64,000 nt of DNA. It comes from Gilliamella apicola (GTDB taxonomy: Bacteria > Pseudomonadota > Gammaproteobacteria > Enterobacterales > Orbaceae). Positions 28,455 through 37,469 of the stretch are shown in pieces; the stretch's first letter is position 1; every line of letters begins with the position of its first letter. The notes below the pieces were generated by a model. It was not told where the DNA came from, ran no database searches, and saw only the letters and a program-made list of their open reading frames with translations. The position numbers were made by a program, and so were the translations under genes. The stretch spans positions 1,054,001-1,118,000 of the forward strand of contig NZ_CP007445.1 of assembly GCF_000599985.1 (NCBI RefSeq), written 5' to 3'.

Positions 28455-29846
28455 ATGCGAATATTAATAACAATTTTTGTCATCTTCTTTCTTACCGCTT
28501 GCCATACACGTACAAGTGAGGAGGCATATAAAGAGGGAAAATATCTAGAAAGTATCAGTTTATTAACTAACAATATTGAAGAAAAAGGCCTCAAAAAGTA
28601 TGACAAAGATAAAGCCGAAAAGTTACGCACTTTAGTCACTAATGTTATGGAGCATTATGAAACAAATTTAGCCAATACTCCAGACACCGATTATAAAAAA
28701 CGTATTGATATCTACCAAAACTTACTTAAAATGAAAATGATGCTTAGGGATCGTTTTTATAGTTCAACTGTCGATTTTTTTAATAATAAATATGATTTGG
28801 AACAATTGGAGCAAACCATTGCTAAACAATATTACGATTATGCAAATTCAATTACGGGCACCGACAGTATAAGCTATAAGAACAAAGCCAATTTATATCA
28901 ACTTGGTTTAGAACGATATAATTATAAGGATATTGAAAAACGATATAAAAACGCTCAAACGAAATATATGCAGGTTGCAGCCAAAGAATACTATGATTTA
29001 GGTAAAAAATTTGCACAGGAAAGAAACTACAAAGAGGCTGCAACGGCTTTTAGCAATGCTTCACAAGTTTATCAACCACTTGGTAAATATAGAGATAGTG
29101 ATAAACTAGCAATTGAAAACGACAAAAAATATTGTACACAAGAAGCCGAGGCTGCTTATCAACAAGCCCAACAACTTTCACAAAATGCCAGTAAGCGCCA
29201 CGAGTTTCGAGAAGTGGCTGATTACTTTAACAAAGCAGTAAAAGTTTACCAACCATATGGACAATATCGAGATGCAAAAGCATTAGCTGACACCTACCAA
29301 AAAAAGGGAATTGTTAAAGTCTATTATAATTCATCCCCATCTCAATTTACGAATGAAATTAGAGAATATATAGGCTCATATTATATTGAGTTTACCAATT
29401 ACTTAAGTGATGCAGATATTGATATACGAATTGACTACGATATTGATTTTAATGATCTTGGCAAATCAGTTAATCATGAAACAAAAACGGAAAAAGTATT
29501 TGATAAATATGTTGAAGTACCAAATAAAAAAGGAAAAATGACTAAACTCAAAAGCTATAAAGATCAGCGCTACAATATAGAAACAGAAACTCATAGCAAT
29601 CAACTAACATTAACGACCAACATCATGGTTAACGGTATGTATAGCTATATTAAATCATTCAAAGTTAAAGAAACTTCCGCTAAATATAAATATATTTATA
29701 GTGGTGATGTACCATCAAAATACCGTAATTATAGTGAAGGTAGTTTAAAATCACGAGATGAACTCTATAAGCAAGCCCAAAAAGAACAACTAACCGAATT
29801 AAGGTCTAGACTTAAGGATATTGCTAAAGATCTCTCTTACCTTTAG
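28455..29846 (+). CDS. Uncharacterised lipoprotein with TPR-like repeats
   Basis: About 463 aa. Lipoprotein signal MRILITIFVIFFLTACHT with lipobox LTAC. The body is helical and Tyr/Lys-rich with repeated tetratricopeptide-like units (YYDLGKKFAQERNYKEAATAFSNA, then YFNKAVKVYQPYGQYRDA). Past residue ~290 it becomes beta-rich (VKVYYNSSPSQF, LTLTTNIMVNG). TTG 28440 is in frame, but ATG 28455 has AAAGGAAA upstream. I do not recognise a named family. It stands alone between rluB and the defence genes; envelope maintenance or protein interaction is a guess. Confidence 0.8.
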   Translation: MRILITIFVIFFLTACHTRTSEEAYKEGKYLESISLLTNNIEEKGLKKYDKDKAEKLRTLVTNVMEHYETNLANTPDTDYKKRIDIYQNLLKMKMMLRDRFYSSTVDFFNNKYDLEQLEQTIAKQYYDYANSITGTDSISYKNKANLYQLGLERYNYKDIEKRYKNAQTKYMQVAAKEYYDLGKKFAQERNYKEAATAFSNASQVYQPLGKYRDSDKLAIENDKKYCTQEAEAAYQQAQQLSQNASKRHEFREVADYFNKAVKVYQPYGQYRDAKALADTYQKKGIVKVYYNSSPSQFTNEIREYIGSYYIEFTNYLSDADIDIRIDYDIDFNDLGKSVNHETKTEKVFDKYVEVPNKKGKMTKLKSYKDQRYNIETETHSNQLTLTTNIMVNGMYSYIKSFKVKETSAKYKYIYSGDVPSKYRNYSEGSLKSRDELYKQAQKEQLTELRSRLKDIAKDLSYL

Positions 29847-29872
29847 TAGAAAGATTTAAAAATAGATAAAAA

Positions 29873-29950
29873 ATATCTTGAGGTATGTAATAGACAATTT
29901 ATATCTAGTTTTCTTAATAAATTGTACTACTACACAAAACCTCAAGATAT
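29873..29950. repeat. Long imperfect inverted repeat after the lipoprotein gene
   Basis: Outer arms ATATCTTGAGGT / ACCTCAAGATAT are perfect (12 bp), inner arms ACAATTTAT / ATAAATTGT are perfect (9 bp), with a partly paired stretch between. It could be a strong terminator or a miniature palindromic element. The rest of 29847-30513 has only broken reading frames (for example ANIIVANNKQHPLQKYLESY ending at a TAA near 30311), probably gene debris. Confidence 0.6.
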
Positions 29951-30513
29951 CAACCCAACTAGTAACTATCATAAAATAAAGAACATCTCGCCGTGAAAGT
30001 AAAAAATTTAAATTGACTGATATATAATCGTATTACTATAAGGTTACAAAGATATGGAAGGAGAATGGATTTGCTATTTCTAAAACCAGTTAAGCATATA
30101 AAAAAATTAAACAAATAGTTAAAAATAAAATCCCTTCAATTTACTGTTTCAACTCTTCTGATTTAATGAAATTTATTAAAAATAATCTAATGACAGCTTA
30201 AAGGAAAAATTCCAAATTAAGCTCTGATCTGCAAATATTATTGTAGCCAATAATAAACAACATCCTTTACAAAAATATCTAGAGTCTTATGCCAATAAAA
30301 AAGCTAAATAATGGAAAAAATGTTTGGAAAAATATCAGTTAAATTTAACTTCAATATTGTTTCTTATTTAAAGTTAATACAATAAATTGTTAATCGCTGT
30401 TAAAAATATTTTTGTAAAGAAAGAAAATATTTGATTAAAAAACTATCAATTTAAGCTAAAATAGCTTCCCTTACATCACGTTAAGTAAAATAAAAATATG
30501 GATAGAGCAACTT

Positions 30514-33192
30514 ATGGCAAATGATATAATTCTAAATCTAACAACCAATGAATATCTAGATTCTTTTACGAACGAAGAACTTTGGCAACAAGCAGCCCAA
30601 AAAAAACTGGTAGAAATGTTAAAAAAAACCAGTGATGAAGCTAAAGCTTATGAACGAAATCGTTTTGATAATAAATGTAAAAACACAATTTATGCTGCAC
30701 ATAACGCAATCTGCATCAGTGGTGAACGTGGGGCAGGTAAAACCGTATTTTTACGTAATGTAGAAAATTTTTGGAAAAAAAGTTTAGATAATAAGGAAAT
30801 AGACGATATTTTCTTTTTAGAAATTATCGATCCCACCTTACTTTGCAATCATGATGAGTTTGCCAATGTTATTGTCGCTCAATTATATAATGCGGTCGAA
30901 AAAAGATTACAATCATCTTGTACTGATCAATGTCAACGTAATGATTTTTATTCTTCTCTACAAGAACTTGCCAATGCTCTAGGAAAAACAAAAGAATTTA
31001 ATGATTACACCGGAATAGATAAAATACTCAAATATAGTTCTGGTGTACAAATTCAACATCGCTTTCATGATTTTGTGGAAAAATGTATTGAAATTTTACA
31101 TTGTAAAGCGATTGCTATTCCAATTGATGATGTCGATATGGCTTTGGACAAAGCCTTTGAAGTGTTGGATGATGTACGTCGATTACTTAGCTGCCCTTAT
31201 ATTATCACCATTATCAGTGGTTCTCTTCACTTATATTCTCATATGATGCATGTCCATTTTCAAAAACTAGCTGCGCCCATAGGATTTATTGATGATGATA
31301 CATTAAAACACGGACGTGAAACCGCTCAATCATTAGCTGAGGCTTATCTAACTAAAGTGTTCCCAAATCACCAACGGTTACCTTTATTACCTATTGATGA
31401 TCTTTTACCTAAATTAAAAATTATTGAAAAAGAAAAGGATGATGGCATAACATTTTTTAAATACGAGAAAAATCTTCAAAACTATTTCTACTATTTATGT
31501 AATGGGGAAGCTAGTAGTACTAAATGGCCCAAGCCGAAAAATGCTCGAGAAGTCACTCAACTTATAAGATCATTACCACCATCCATATTTTATCAAGAGA
31601 AATTAGAAGAGTACTTATGGTCTACTTTTCAATCTTGGGCAGAACAAAAACAAGATGGTGTTGCTTATAGTAATGCTGTTAGTTATCAACACGTAATAAA
31701 TCATAATGTAGAAGGCGTATTTAGAATTGAACAATTATTAGCTTTTAGCCCAAAGCAACAGATAGACATAAAGTTTTCAGGCAGTAAAAAGAACTTTTTT
31801 AAAGAACAGCTAGAGGCGATTAAAGAACTATCAGGCAAAGGAGAAGAAAATAAGAAAATTTTGAACAGTGTATTTAACGAAGATAGTTTAGTTATGCGGA
31901 GTATGCCACCTTTAGAGTTTTTGGTTGGAAATCTTTTTTTAAACAACAGAACTATAGAAACTGACCAAAATAATATTTTAAAACGAATTTATACACATTG
32001 TGATTATTATGGAAAATCGAGTCAGCAAATTCATAATATTTATTTTAGCCGTGCTTTTGAAATATTGATTTTATCTATATTAGATGTCACTTCTAAAGAG
32101 AAAAAAATCAATTGGGATGAGCAATTGCGATTTATTCTAAATCGACCTCCATTTTATTCAATTCATGCCATGAACCCAACTAAATTCGTAGATGATGAGG
32201 ATATGTCTGATGGAGAAGACTTTAGAACCAATGACGAGGAAAGTAAAGATAGTAAAGATAGTAATGAAAGTAATGAAAGTAAAGATAGTAATGAAAGTAA
32301 AGACAGTAAAGACAGTAAAGACAGTAAAGACAGTAATGAAAGTAATGAACGTAATGACAGCATTAGTAAGTTTGCAAATGAGATAGTTGTTTGGTGTGAA
32401 AACAATAAAGAAAGGTTAACAGAATTACAAACAAAGAATCTGATTCCCTTATTGCATGCAGTATTTAATAAGGTTTTTACTCAGTTACATATCATACGCA
32501 AAAAAAGCTTCAAATTGAATGAAGATGAACATCTTTCCGATATTGCAAAACGTTTTGAATACTTAGTAATTAACGCTTTTGCTAGTTTTATAAAAGATGG
32601 AATAATCAGTCATGCAAACCCTGCATTAACCGCAGATGTAAGTACAATTAGAAATGAAGACAATTTTAAAAAACGTGACCGTGTATTAACGAAAAATATA
32701 AGCGGTTTAGTAGATTTTGATGAAATAAAAAAGAAGGATAATGATAAAGATAAGGTGAATAATGATGACCATAAAAAGGAGGAAGATAATAATAATGATG
32801 ATATTAAAATTACATCAAAACTATTATCAGCCATATGGAAACATCCTTTATTTACAAAAAATGACGAGTTTGGAACAATATTCAAAATAGGTAAAGCAAA
32901 TAACCAACAAATCAACAAAAACAAATCAGGTCAAAAGATTGATGAGTTTAAGCGCATCAAAGAGATGATTTTGAACGATTATGAAGATTTTAGTATTTAC
33001 AGCATATCTTTATGGGTAGCTGAACGAGAAATTGATGAATTACAACAAATTATTGACAATTTAAAATTAGATGAAAAATTTAAATTATATAAAAATGAAA
33101 AAGATGTATTAGCGAATGATAGGAAAAAAGAGTTTCCACGACTATACCAAATAATTTATTACCATATTCAAGATGTAAATAAAAAGAAATAA
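30514..33192 (+). CDS. rdrA: RADAR anti-phage system ATPase RdrA
   Basis: 892 aa P-loop ATPase. Walker A GERGAGKT at residues 70-77; Walker B IPIDDVDM at 202-209, followed by a DDVRRLLSCPYIITIISGS sensor-like strand. In known RADAR systems RdrA assembles into rings and works with the deaminase RdrB to deaminate adenosine in RNA or nucleotides on infection. Four bases separate it from rdrB. Unusual features: a Ser-Lys-Asp/Ser-Asn-Glu repeat at ~577-612 and a Lys/Asp/Asn-rich tract near 735-765. Identification rests on gene pair, size and motifs, not on a search. Confidence 0.83.
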   Translation: MANDIILNLTTNEYLDSFTNEELWQQAAQKKLVEMLKKTSDEAKAYERNRFDNKCKNTIYAAHNAICISGERGAGKTVFLRNVENFWKKSLDNKEIDDIFFLEIIDPTLLCNHDEFANVIVAQLYNAVEKRLQSSCTDQCQRNDFYSSLQELANALGKTKEFNDYTGIDKILKYSSGVQIQHRFHDFVEKCIEILHCKAIAIPIDDVDMALDKAFEVLDDVRRLLSCPYIITIISGSLHLYSHMMHVHFQKLAAPIGFIDDDTLKHGRETAQSLAEAYLTKVFPNHQRLPLLPIDDLLPKLKIIEKEKDDGITFFKYEKNLQNYFYYLCNGEASSTKWPKPKNAREVTQLIRSLPPSIFYQEKLEEYLWSTFQSWAEQKQDGVAYSNAVSYQHVINHNVEGVFRIEQLLAFSPKQQIDIKFSGSKKNFFKEQLEAIKELSGKGEENKKILNSVFNEDSLVMRSMPPLEFLVGNLFLNNRTIETDQNNILKRIYTHCDYYGKSSQQIHNIYFSRAFEILILSILDVTSKEKKINWDEQLRFILNRPPFYSIHAMNPTKFVDDEDMSDGEDFRTNDEESKDSKDSNESNESKDSNESKDSKDSKDSKDSNESNERNDSISKFANEIVVWCENNKERLTELQTKNLIPLLHAVFNKVFTQLHIIRKKSFKLNEDEHLSDIAKRFEYLVINAFASFIKDGIISHANPALTADVSTIRNEDNFKKRDRVLTKNISGLVDFDEIKKKDNDKDKVNNDDHKKEEDNNNDDIKITSKLLSAIWKHPLFTKNDEFGTIFKIGKANNQQINKNKSGQKIDEFKRIKEMILNDYEDFSIYSISLWVAEREIDELQQIIDNLKLDEKFKLYKNEKDVLANDRKKEFPRLYQIIYYHIQDVNKKK
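32242..32349 (+). repeat. Twelve 9-bp in-frame repeats inside rdrA
   Basis: AGT-AAA-GAY and AGT-AAT-GAA units, 12 in a row, coding SKD or SNE (residues 577-612). The unit is three codons, so gains or losses leave the frame open. The region around it is acidic and likely disordered. Confidence 0.9.
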
Positions 33193-33195
33193 CTA

Positions 33196-35787
33196 ATGTT
33201 CACATTTGATTTAAAATGGATTGTACCTGCTGTAATTTTAACGTCGGATCGGTTATTAAATTCAGAGATAGAGTTACAGCAAGGTAAAAAATTAAACGAA
33301 AAACTTCTTACAATTTTAAAACAGGCAATACATGATTATCAGCCTTATTATCGTCATCGCTTGCGTTCTGATGATATTGATTATGCTATTGAAGAGTGGC
33401 TTAACCATGATAAAGCTATAGATCCTATAAGTTGTTTGGATAAATTGGCAGACTATTTTTTAGAGTGGACTGGTGTGAGTTTTGAAGTAAAAAAACCGCT
33501 ATTGAATTTGTGGTTAGCATTAGTGTCCTTAATTGATCCTAATTGGATAATTGCTTCAGCTTATAAAAAGCGTATAGAAAACAGAATTTTGCAACCTAAC
33601 CATGCCATTGCCAATATTTTATCAGATCAATGTCCGATTGCATTGGTAAAACCACTTGGCAATAAAATTTATGCGGATAATCATGTCCATTTAAACGGGC
33701 ATGGAACCTCATCACTTTCAATGCAAAGTATTGCGCTTTATTTAGAAAAAGAGCCTGAAAATATTAAGTGGCCTAATCGCACTGAGTTTACACTATATGA
33801 AAGTAATAAATTAGATAAACAGCATATACCAATGTTAGTGAGAGTATGTAGTATCCTATTGTTACAACAAATATTTTTTAATACTGGGACAAATAATTCC
33901 AAGAGTGAAAATGAATTCGTCAATTTTAACATAATAAATTTAAAAACTATTATATTTAAAAAAGCTTCAATTATTGAATTTTACAATAGTGCCAACATAT
34001 CCAATACACAAGAAATTTTTAAGATAGCGAATGATCCTAAACAATGCCCGAAAAATGGTTGGTTATTATTATGTTTAGGCTTTTTAATTCATGCAAATAA
34101 TAACCAAAACTGCGATTATAGAAAAATCTTATCGATCTTTATCAAAAGTAGTCATATTTTAAGAAACTATATGACAGTATCAGGGGTTGGACTTAGTCAG
34201 TTTGTTAGTTTTTTTGGATTTTCGCTAAGAAAACCTGAAAAAATCTATAAAAGTGGTTATAAATTTGATGATTTTGCGGTAAGGCATGACGCGGCAAGTA
34301 ATATTAAAAGAGAGTATAGAATATCTCCTAATGCTTTAATAGAGGAAAATGATAAGCGCAGTTTATCGCTTGACTACTTAAAAAGATTTTCAAGTTATTT
34401 CTTCCAATGGAGCAAACCTGAAAACCATCATTTTGTGGTTCATTTTACGCGTGGTTTTCCTAACAAAAAAAATAGAAACGATAGGTTATTAAAAGATTTT
34501 CGTGATAAATTGAATTTACAGGTAAATAAACTACATGATCTAATGAATTCAGTTGAATATCAAAAATCAGAAATTAAGACTGGAACTGAACTTTCCCCAA
34601 AAAATGCTAAAGTTGATCTTAGAAAGTTAATACGTGGATATGATATTGCAGGTAATGAAAATCAATTACCAATTGAAATATTCGCGCCAACTCTTCGAGT
34701 ACTTCGATCAGCATGTTATCAAGTAAATAGTAATTTATATCTACCTTTCAAAAAGCCATTTTTAACGGTTCATGCTGGCGAAGACTTTAGTCATGTTCTT
34801 TCAGGTTTAAGAGCTATTGATGAAGCGGTTAAATTTTGTCAGTTTGATGAAGGGGATCGTATTGGACATGCTTTAGCCTTAGGAATAGATATTGAGCAAT
34901 GGGCAAAACAACAAAAACGGGCCTATCTGACGGTTGGTGACCATCTAGATAATTTAGTATGGTGTTATCATCAAGCACTAAAACTTTGTGGAATCTTACC
35001 TGAAATTCAACCAATTTTACCAATTTTGGAATACAAAATTAAGCATTGGTCTAATTATCTATATAATGATGAACACTATTCAATTAATGATTTATACCAA
35101 GCTTGGCTACTTCGACGCAATTGCCCGCGTCGATTAAATAACAATCAAGGTATAAGTGAAATTAAGCGAAAAGTACGTTTACCTGATTATGAATTTTTAA
35201 TGAATCATCCTGAAAGTAAACCTAAAAAATTATGGTTGAACTACCTTTATTCAAACTATCCATCAGACAACAAAAGACGGTTTAAAACTATTTCAGTTGA
35301 TTTACAAATAGACAGCAATAGCATTCCTCAATTTATTAATGAACCGCTAACAGATTCAATCTCGAAAGAAGAGCTAAAACTCTATACAGCAATTCAAGAT
35401 TTATTGATTGAACGGTACAGTAAGCAAGGAATTATCCTTGAAGCTTGTCCGACATCCAATCTTTATATTGGTCGAATCAGTCACTATCATGAACATCCTT
35501 TATTTCGTTGGCACCCACCAAGTGGTAAATGGTTGAAAAAAGGTGAAAGATATAATCTTTTCGGTATCAGAACGGGACCTATCTCGGTATGTATCAATAC
35601 CGATGATTGTGCATTAATGCCTACAACCATTGCTAATGAACACGATGTGATGATGAAAACGGCAATCAAACATTTCGATATTGGTCATTGCCAAGCAGAA
35701 GAGTGGATTGAACGGATTCGTCAAAAGGGTGTAGATATTTTTGATTCAAATCATATTGATTGGAATAATATATTTGAGCCATATTAA
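33196..35787 (+). CDS. rdrB: RADAR anti-phage system adenosine deaminase RdrB
   Basis: 863 aa, a large divergent adenosine deaminase. Metal-site motifs in order: HVHLNGHG (H163, H165), HAGED (526-530, catalytic Glu), IGHALALG (H558) and NTDDCAL (N801-L807). The long insertion between the HxH and HAGED motifs is expected of RdrB, much larger than housekeeping Add. It starts four bases after rdrA, so the two are co-transcribed. No small membrane accessory gene (SLATT or csx27 type) follows; the next gene is convergent. Confidence 0.85.
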   Translation: MFTFDLKWIVPAVILTSDRLLNSEIELQQGKKLNEKLLTILKQAIHDYQPYYRHRLRSDDIDYAIEEWLNHDKAIDPISCLDKLADYFLEWTGVSFEVKKPLLNLWLALVSLIDPNWIIASAYKKRIENRILQPNHAIANILSDQCPIALVKPLGNKIYADNHVHLNGHGTSSLSMQSIALYLEKEPENIKWPNRTEFTLYESNKLDKQHIPMLVRVCSILLLQQIFFNTGTNNSKSENEFVNFNIINLKTIIFKKASIIEFYNSANISNTQEIFKIANDPKQCPKNGWLLLCLGFLIHANNNQNCDYRKILSIFIKSSHILRNYMTVSGVGLSQFVSFFGFSLRKPEKIYKSGYKFDDFAVRHDAASNIKREYRISPNALIEENDKRSLSLDYLKRFSSYFFQWSKPENHHFVVHFTRGFPNKKNRNDRLLKDFRDKLNLQVNKLHDLMNSVEYQKSEIKTGTELSPKNAKVDLRKLIRGYDIAGNENQLPIEIFAPTLRVLRSACYQVNSNLYLPFKKPFLTVHAGEDFSHVLSGLRAIDEAVKFCQFDEGDRIGHALALGIDIEQWAKQQKRAYLTVGDHLDNLVWCYHQALKLCGILPEIQPILPILEYKIKHWSNYLYNDEHYSINDLYQAWLLRRNCPRRLNNNQGISEIKRKVRLPDYEFLMNHPESKPKKLWLNYLYSNYPSDNKRRFKTISVDLQIDSNSIPQFINEPLTDSISKEELKLYTAIQDLLIERYSKQGIILEACPTSNLYIGRISHYHEHPLFRWHPPSGKWLKKGERYNLFGIRTGPISVCINTDDCALMPTTIANEHDVMMKTAIKHFDIGHCQAEEWIERIRQKGVDIFDSNHIDWNNIFEPY

Positions 35788-35890
35788 GTATCGTTAATAT
35801 AGCGAATAACGTTAATTTTCAATAAAGTTGATATGGCAACAAAAGTTTCTAAATTAATTGACAGATCGGTTAAACGAAGTTGGAATTATT

Positions 35891-36835
35891 TCAAATTTCT
35901 TTTTCGTCATATAATCGCCTAAGTTGTTCGGTTCGTTGGATTAGTTGGTGACGGACGTGTTCGGGCTCTAAGCAGATACACTGATGTCCAAAACTCATTA
36001 ATATACCGTAACTATAATCATCCTCAATAAAATCAAAATCGACTAGATATTTATTATCATCGAATGGATTTATATCTTTCTCATCACAATAATCTAAAAT
36101 ACGTTCTAAGATAGAGCTATCAATTAATAATTTTATTTTAAAGACCTTTTTTTTCATATTTCGTTTAAATAAAGAAACCATGTCAGGATTCGATCTTTTA
36201 ATAAAATTAATGTCTGTTTTATGGACATTAGACATTTTAGATAATTTGAATATGCGAAAATCATTTCTATTTAAACAATAACCTTGTAAGTACCACTCTT
36301 TTTCTTTAAATAGTAGTTGGTAAGGTTCAATTAATCGAGAAATCGCATCATGTTTAATTTTTACATAATCAAATGATAAAAGTAATTGCTGACTCAACGC
36401 CACTTTAATAATCGCTATTTTATTATTATTGTTTTGTTTTAAAAACCATGGAGATAAATCCACAGCAAGTTGGTTCAGCTCATTGCCTAAATCATTAAGT
36501 TCTTGCTGAGTTAAAAAGCTTTTAATTTTTTCTTGAGTAAGATATTTTTCATTATCACTTAAAATTGGAGAGGATAATAAATTCAGACCTTTTAAAAGAA
36601 CAGTCACATCGTCTTTAGTAAATAAACCTTTACTGATTTTATAATCTTTTAAAATACTGATACCGCCCTGACTTCCTGCATATGTGATGATCGGAATTCC
36701 AGCACGCTCAATAACTTGTATATCTCGATAAATGGTTCGCAATGATACATCTAATCTTTCCGATAATACTTTAGCGCTTATTCTATCTTTCTGAAGTAGT
36801 ATCATAATGATAGTAATTATACGGTTAATTTTCAT
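35891..36835 (-). CDS. WYL-domain transcriptional regulator (YafY-type)
   Basis: 314 aa. N-terminal HTH (ISAKVLSERLDVSLRTIYRDIQVIERAGIPI) and WYL domain (PYQLLFKEKEWYLQGYC), then a C-terminal WCX-like region. Divergent from the VOC gene with 126 bases between, a typical regulator-target layout. Convergent with rdrB; WYL proteins often sit in defence islands, but the pairing with the VOC gene is the simpler reading. Confidence 0.88.
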   Translation of the reverse strand: MKINRIITIIMILLQKDRISAKVLSERLDVSLRTIYRDIQVIERAGIPIITYAGSQGGISILKDYKISKGLFTKDDVTVLLKGLNLLSSPILSDNEKYLTQEKIKSFLTQQELNDLGNELNQLAVDLSPWFLKQNNNNKIAIIKVALSQQLLLSFDYVKIKHDAISRLIEPYQLLFKEKEWYLQGYCLNRNDFRIFKLSKMSNVHKTDINFIKRSNPDMVSLFKRNMKKKVFKIKLLIDSSILERILDYCDEKDINPFDDNKYLVDFDFIEDDYSYGILMSFGHQCICLEPEHVRHQLIQRTEQLRRLYDEKEI

Positions 36836-36961
36836 ATTTTAAGTTTTGAAATAATTGATTTTAAATATGACATACGGTTGTCAGGGTTACCTCATCATAA
36901 TATAGATAACATAATTTAAATATATTAATTTTTTTATATATACTACAAAAAGGTAACCAAA

Positions 36962-37342
36962 ATGTTTAAACCAAATAGCGTTATTATCTATGTTAAAAAC
37001 ATCGATATTAGTACCGATTTTTACACAAAAATACTTAAACAAAATCCTATTGAAACCTATCCAGGATTTACAGTCTTTTTATTGAAAGACGATTTTATTT
37101 TAGGATTACAACAAGCCGATCAAATCACACCTAGAGCACCGAATTATTATGGCGGTTTTGAGCTCTCTTTTAGTGATGTAACAAAAGATAAGGTAGACGA
37201 AATTTATTCATTATGGAAAAAGTTGAACGTAAAAATAGAACTTGAACCTCAAATGCTTGATTTTGGATATACATGTGTTGGCAATGATCCAGATGGCCAT
37301 CGCCTTAGAGTTTGTGCAACTGATACTTCAAAGTTTGAATAG
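36962..37342 (+). CDS. VOC-family protein (glyoxalase/bleomycin-resistance fold)
   Basis: 126 aa, one VOC domain: NSVIIYVKNIDISTDFYTKIL at the start and GNDPDGHRLRVCA at the end. Such proteins bind metal or small ligands and include dioxygenases, glyoxalases and drug-binding proteins; the substrate is unknown. Probably controlled by the divergent WYL regulator. AAAAAGGTAACC precedes the ATG. Confidence 0.87.
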   Translation: MFKPNSVIIYVKNIDISTDFYTKILKQNPIETYPGFTVFLLKDDFILGLQQADQITPRAPNYYGGFELSFSDVTKDKVDEIYSLWKKLNVKIELEPQMLDFGYTCVGNDPDGHRLRVCATDTSKFE

Positions 37343-37425
37343 AAGTGATTAAATAAAATTATAAAAGCAATGATTATCTTTTTTTATGAAGGATTTACAT
37401 TTAACCTAATTTTCGATAAAGATAA

Positions 37426-37450
37426 ATAGGAGCGCGAAACTCGCTCCTAT
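37426..37450. terminator. Hairpin between the VOC gene and the T6SS operon
   Basis: Stem ATAGGAGCG / CGCTCCTAT (9 bp, 7-base loop) between convergent genes; probably acts for both sides although the T-run is short. Confidence 0.6.
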
Positions 37451-37469
37451 ATAACTATGATATCCTTAA

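Noticed and set aside
32163..32405. 80-codon minus-strand ORF of LSLLSLL repeats
   Set aside because: Reverse complement of the rdrA 9-bp repeat; no independent coding signal.
33196..35787. Reading the 863-aa protein as a housekeeping adenosine deaminase
   Set aside because: More than twice the usual Add length, with a large insertion between metal motifs and an adjoining large P-loop ATPase; RADAR fits better.
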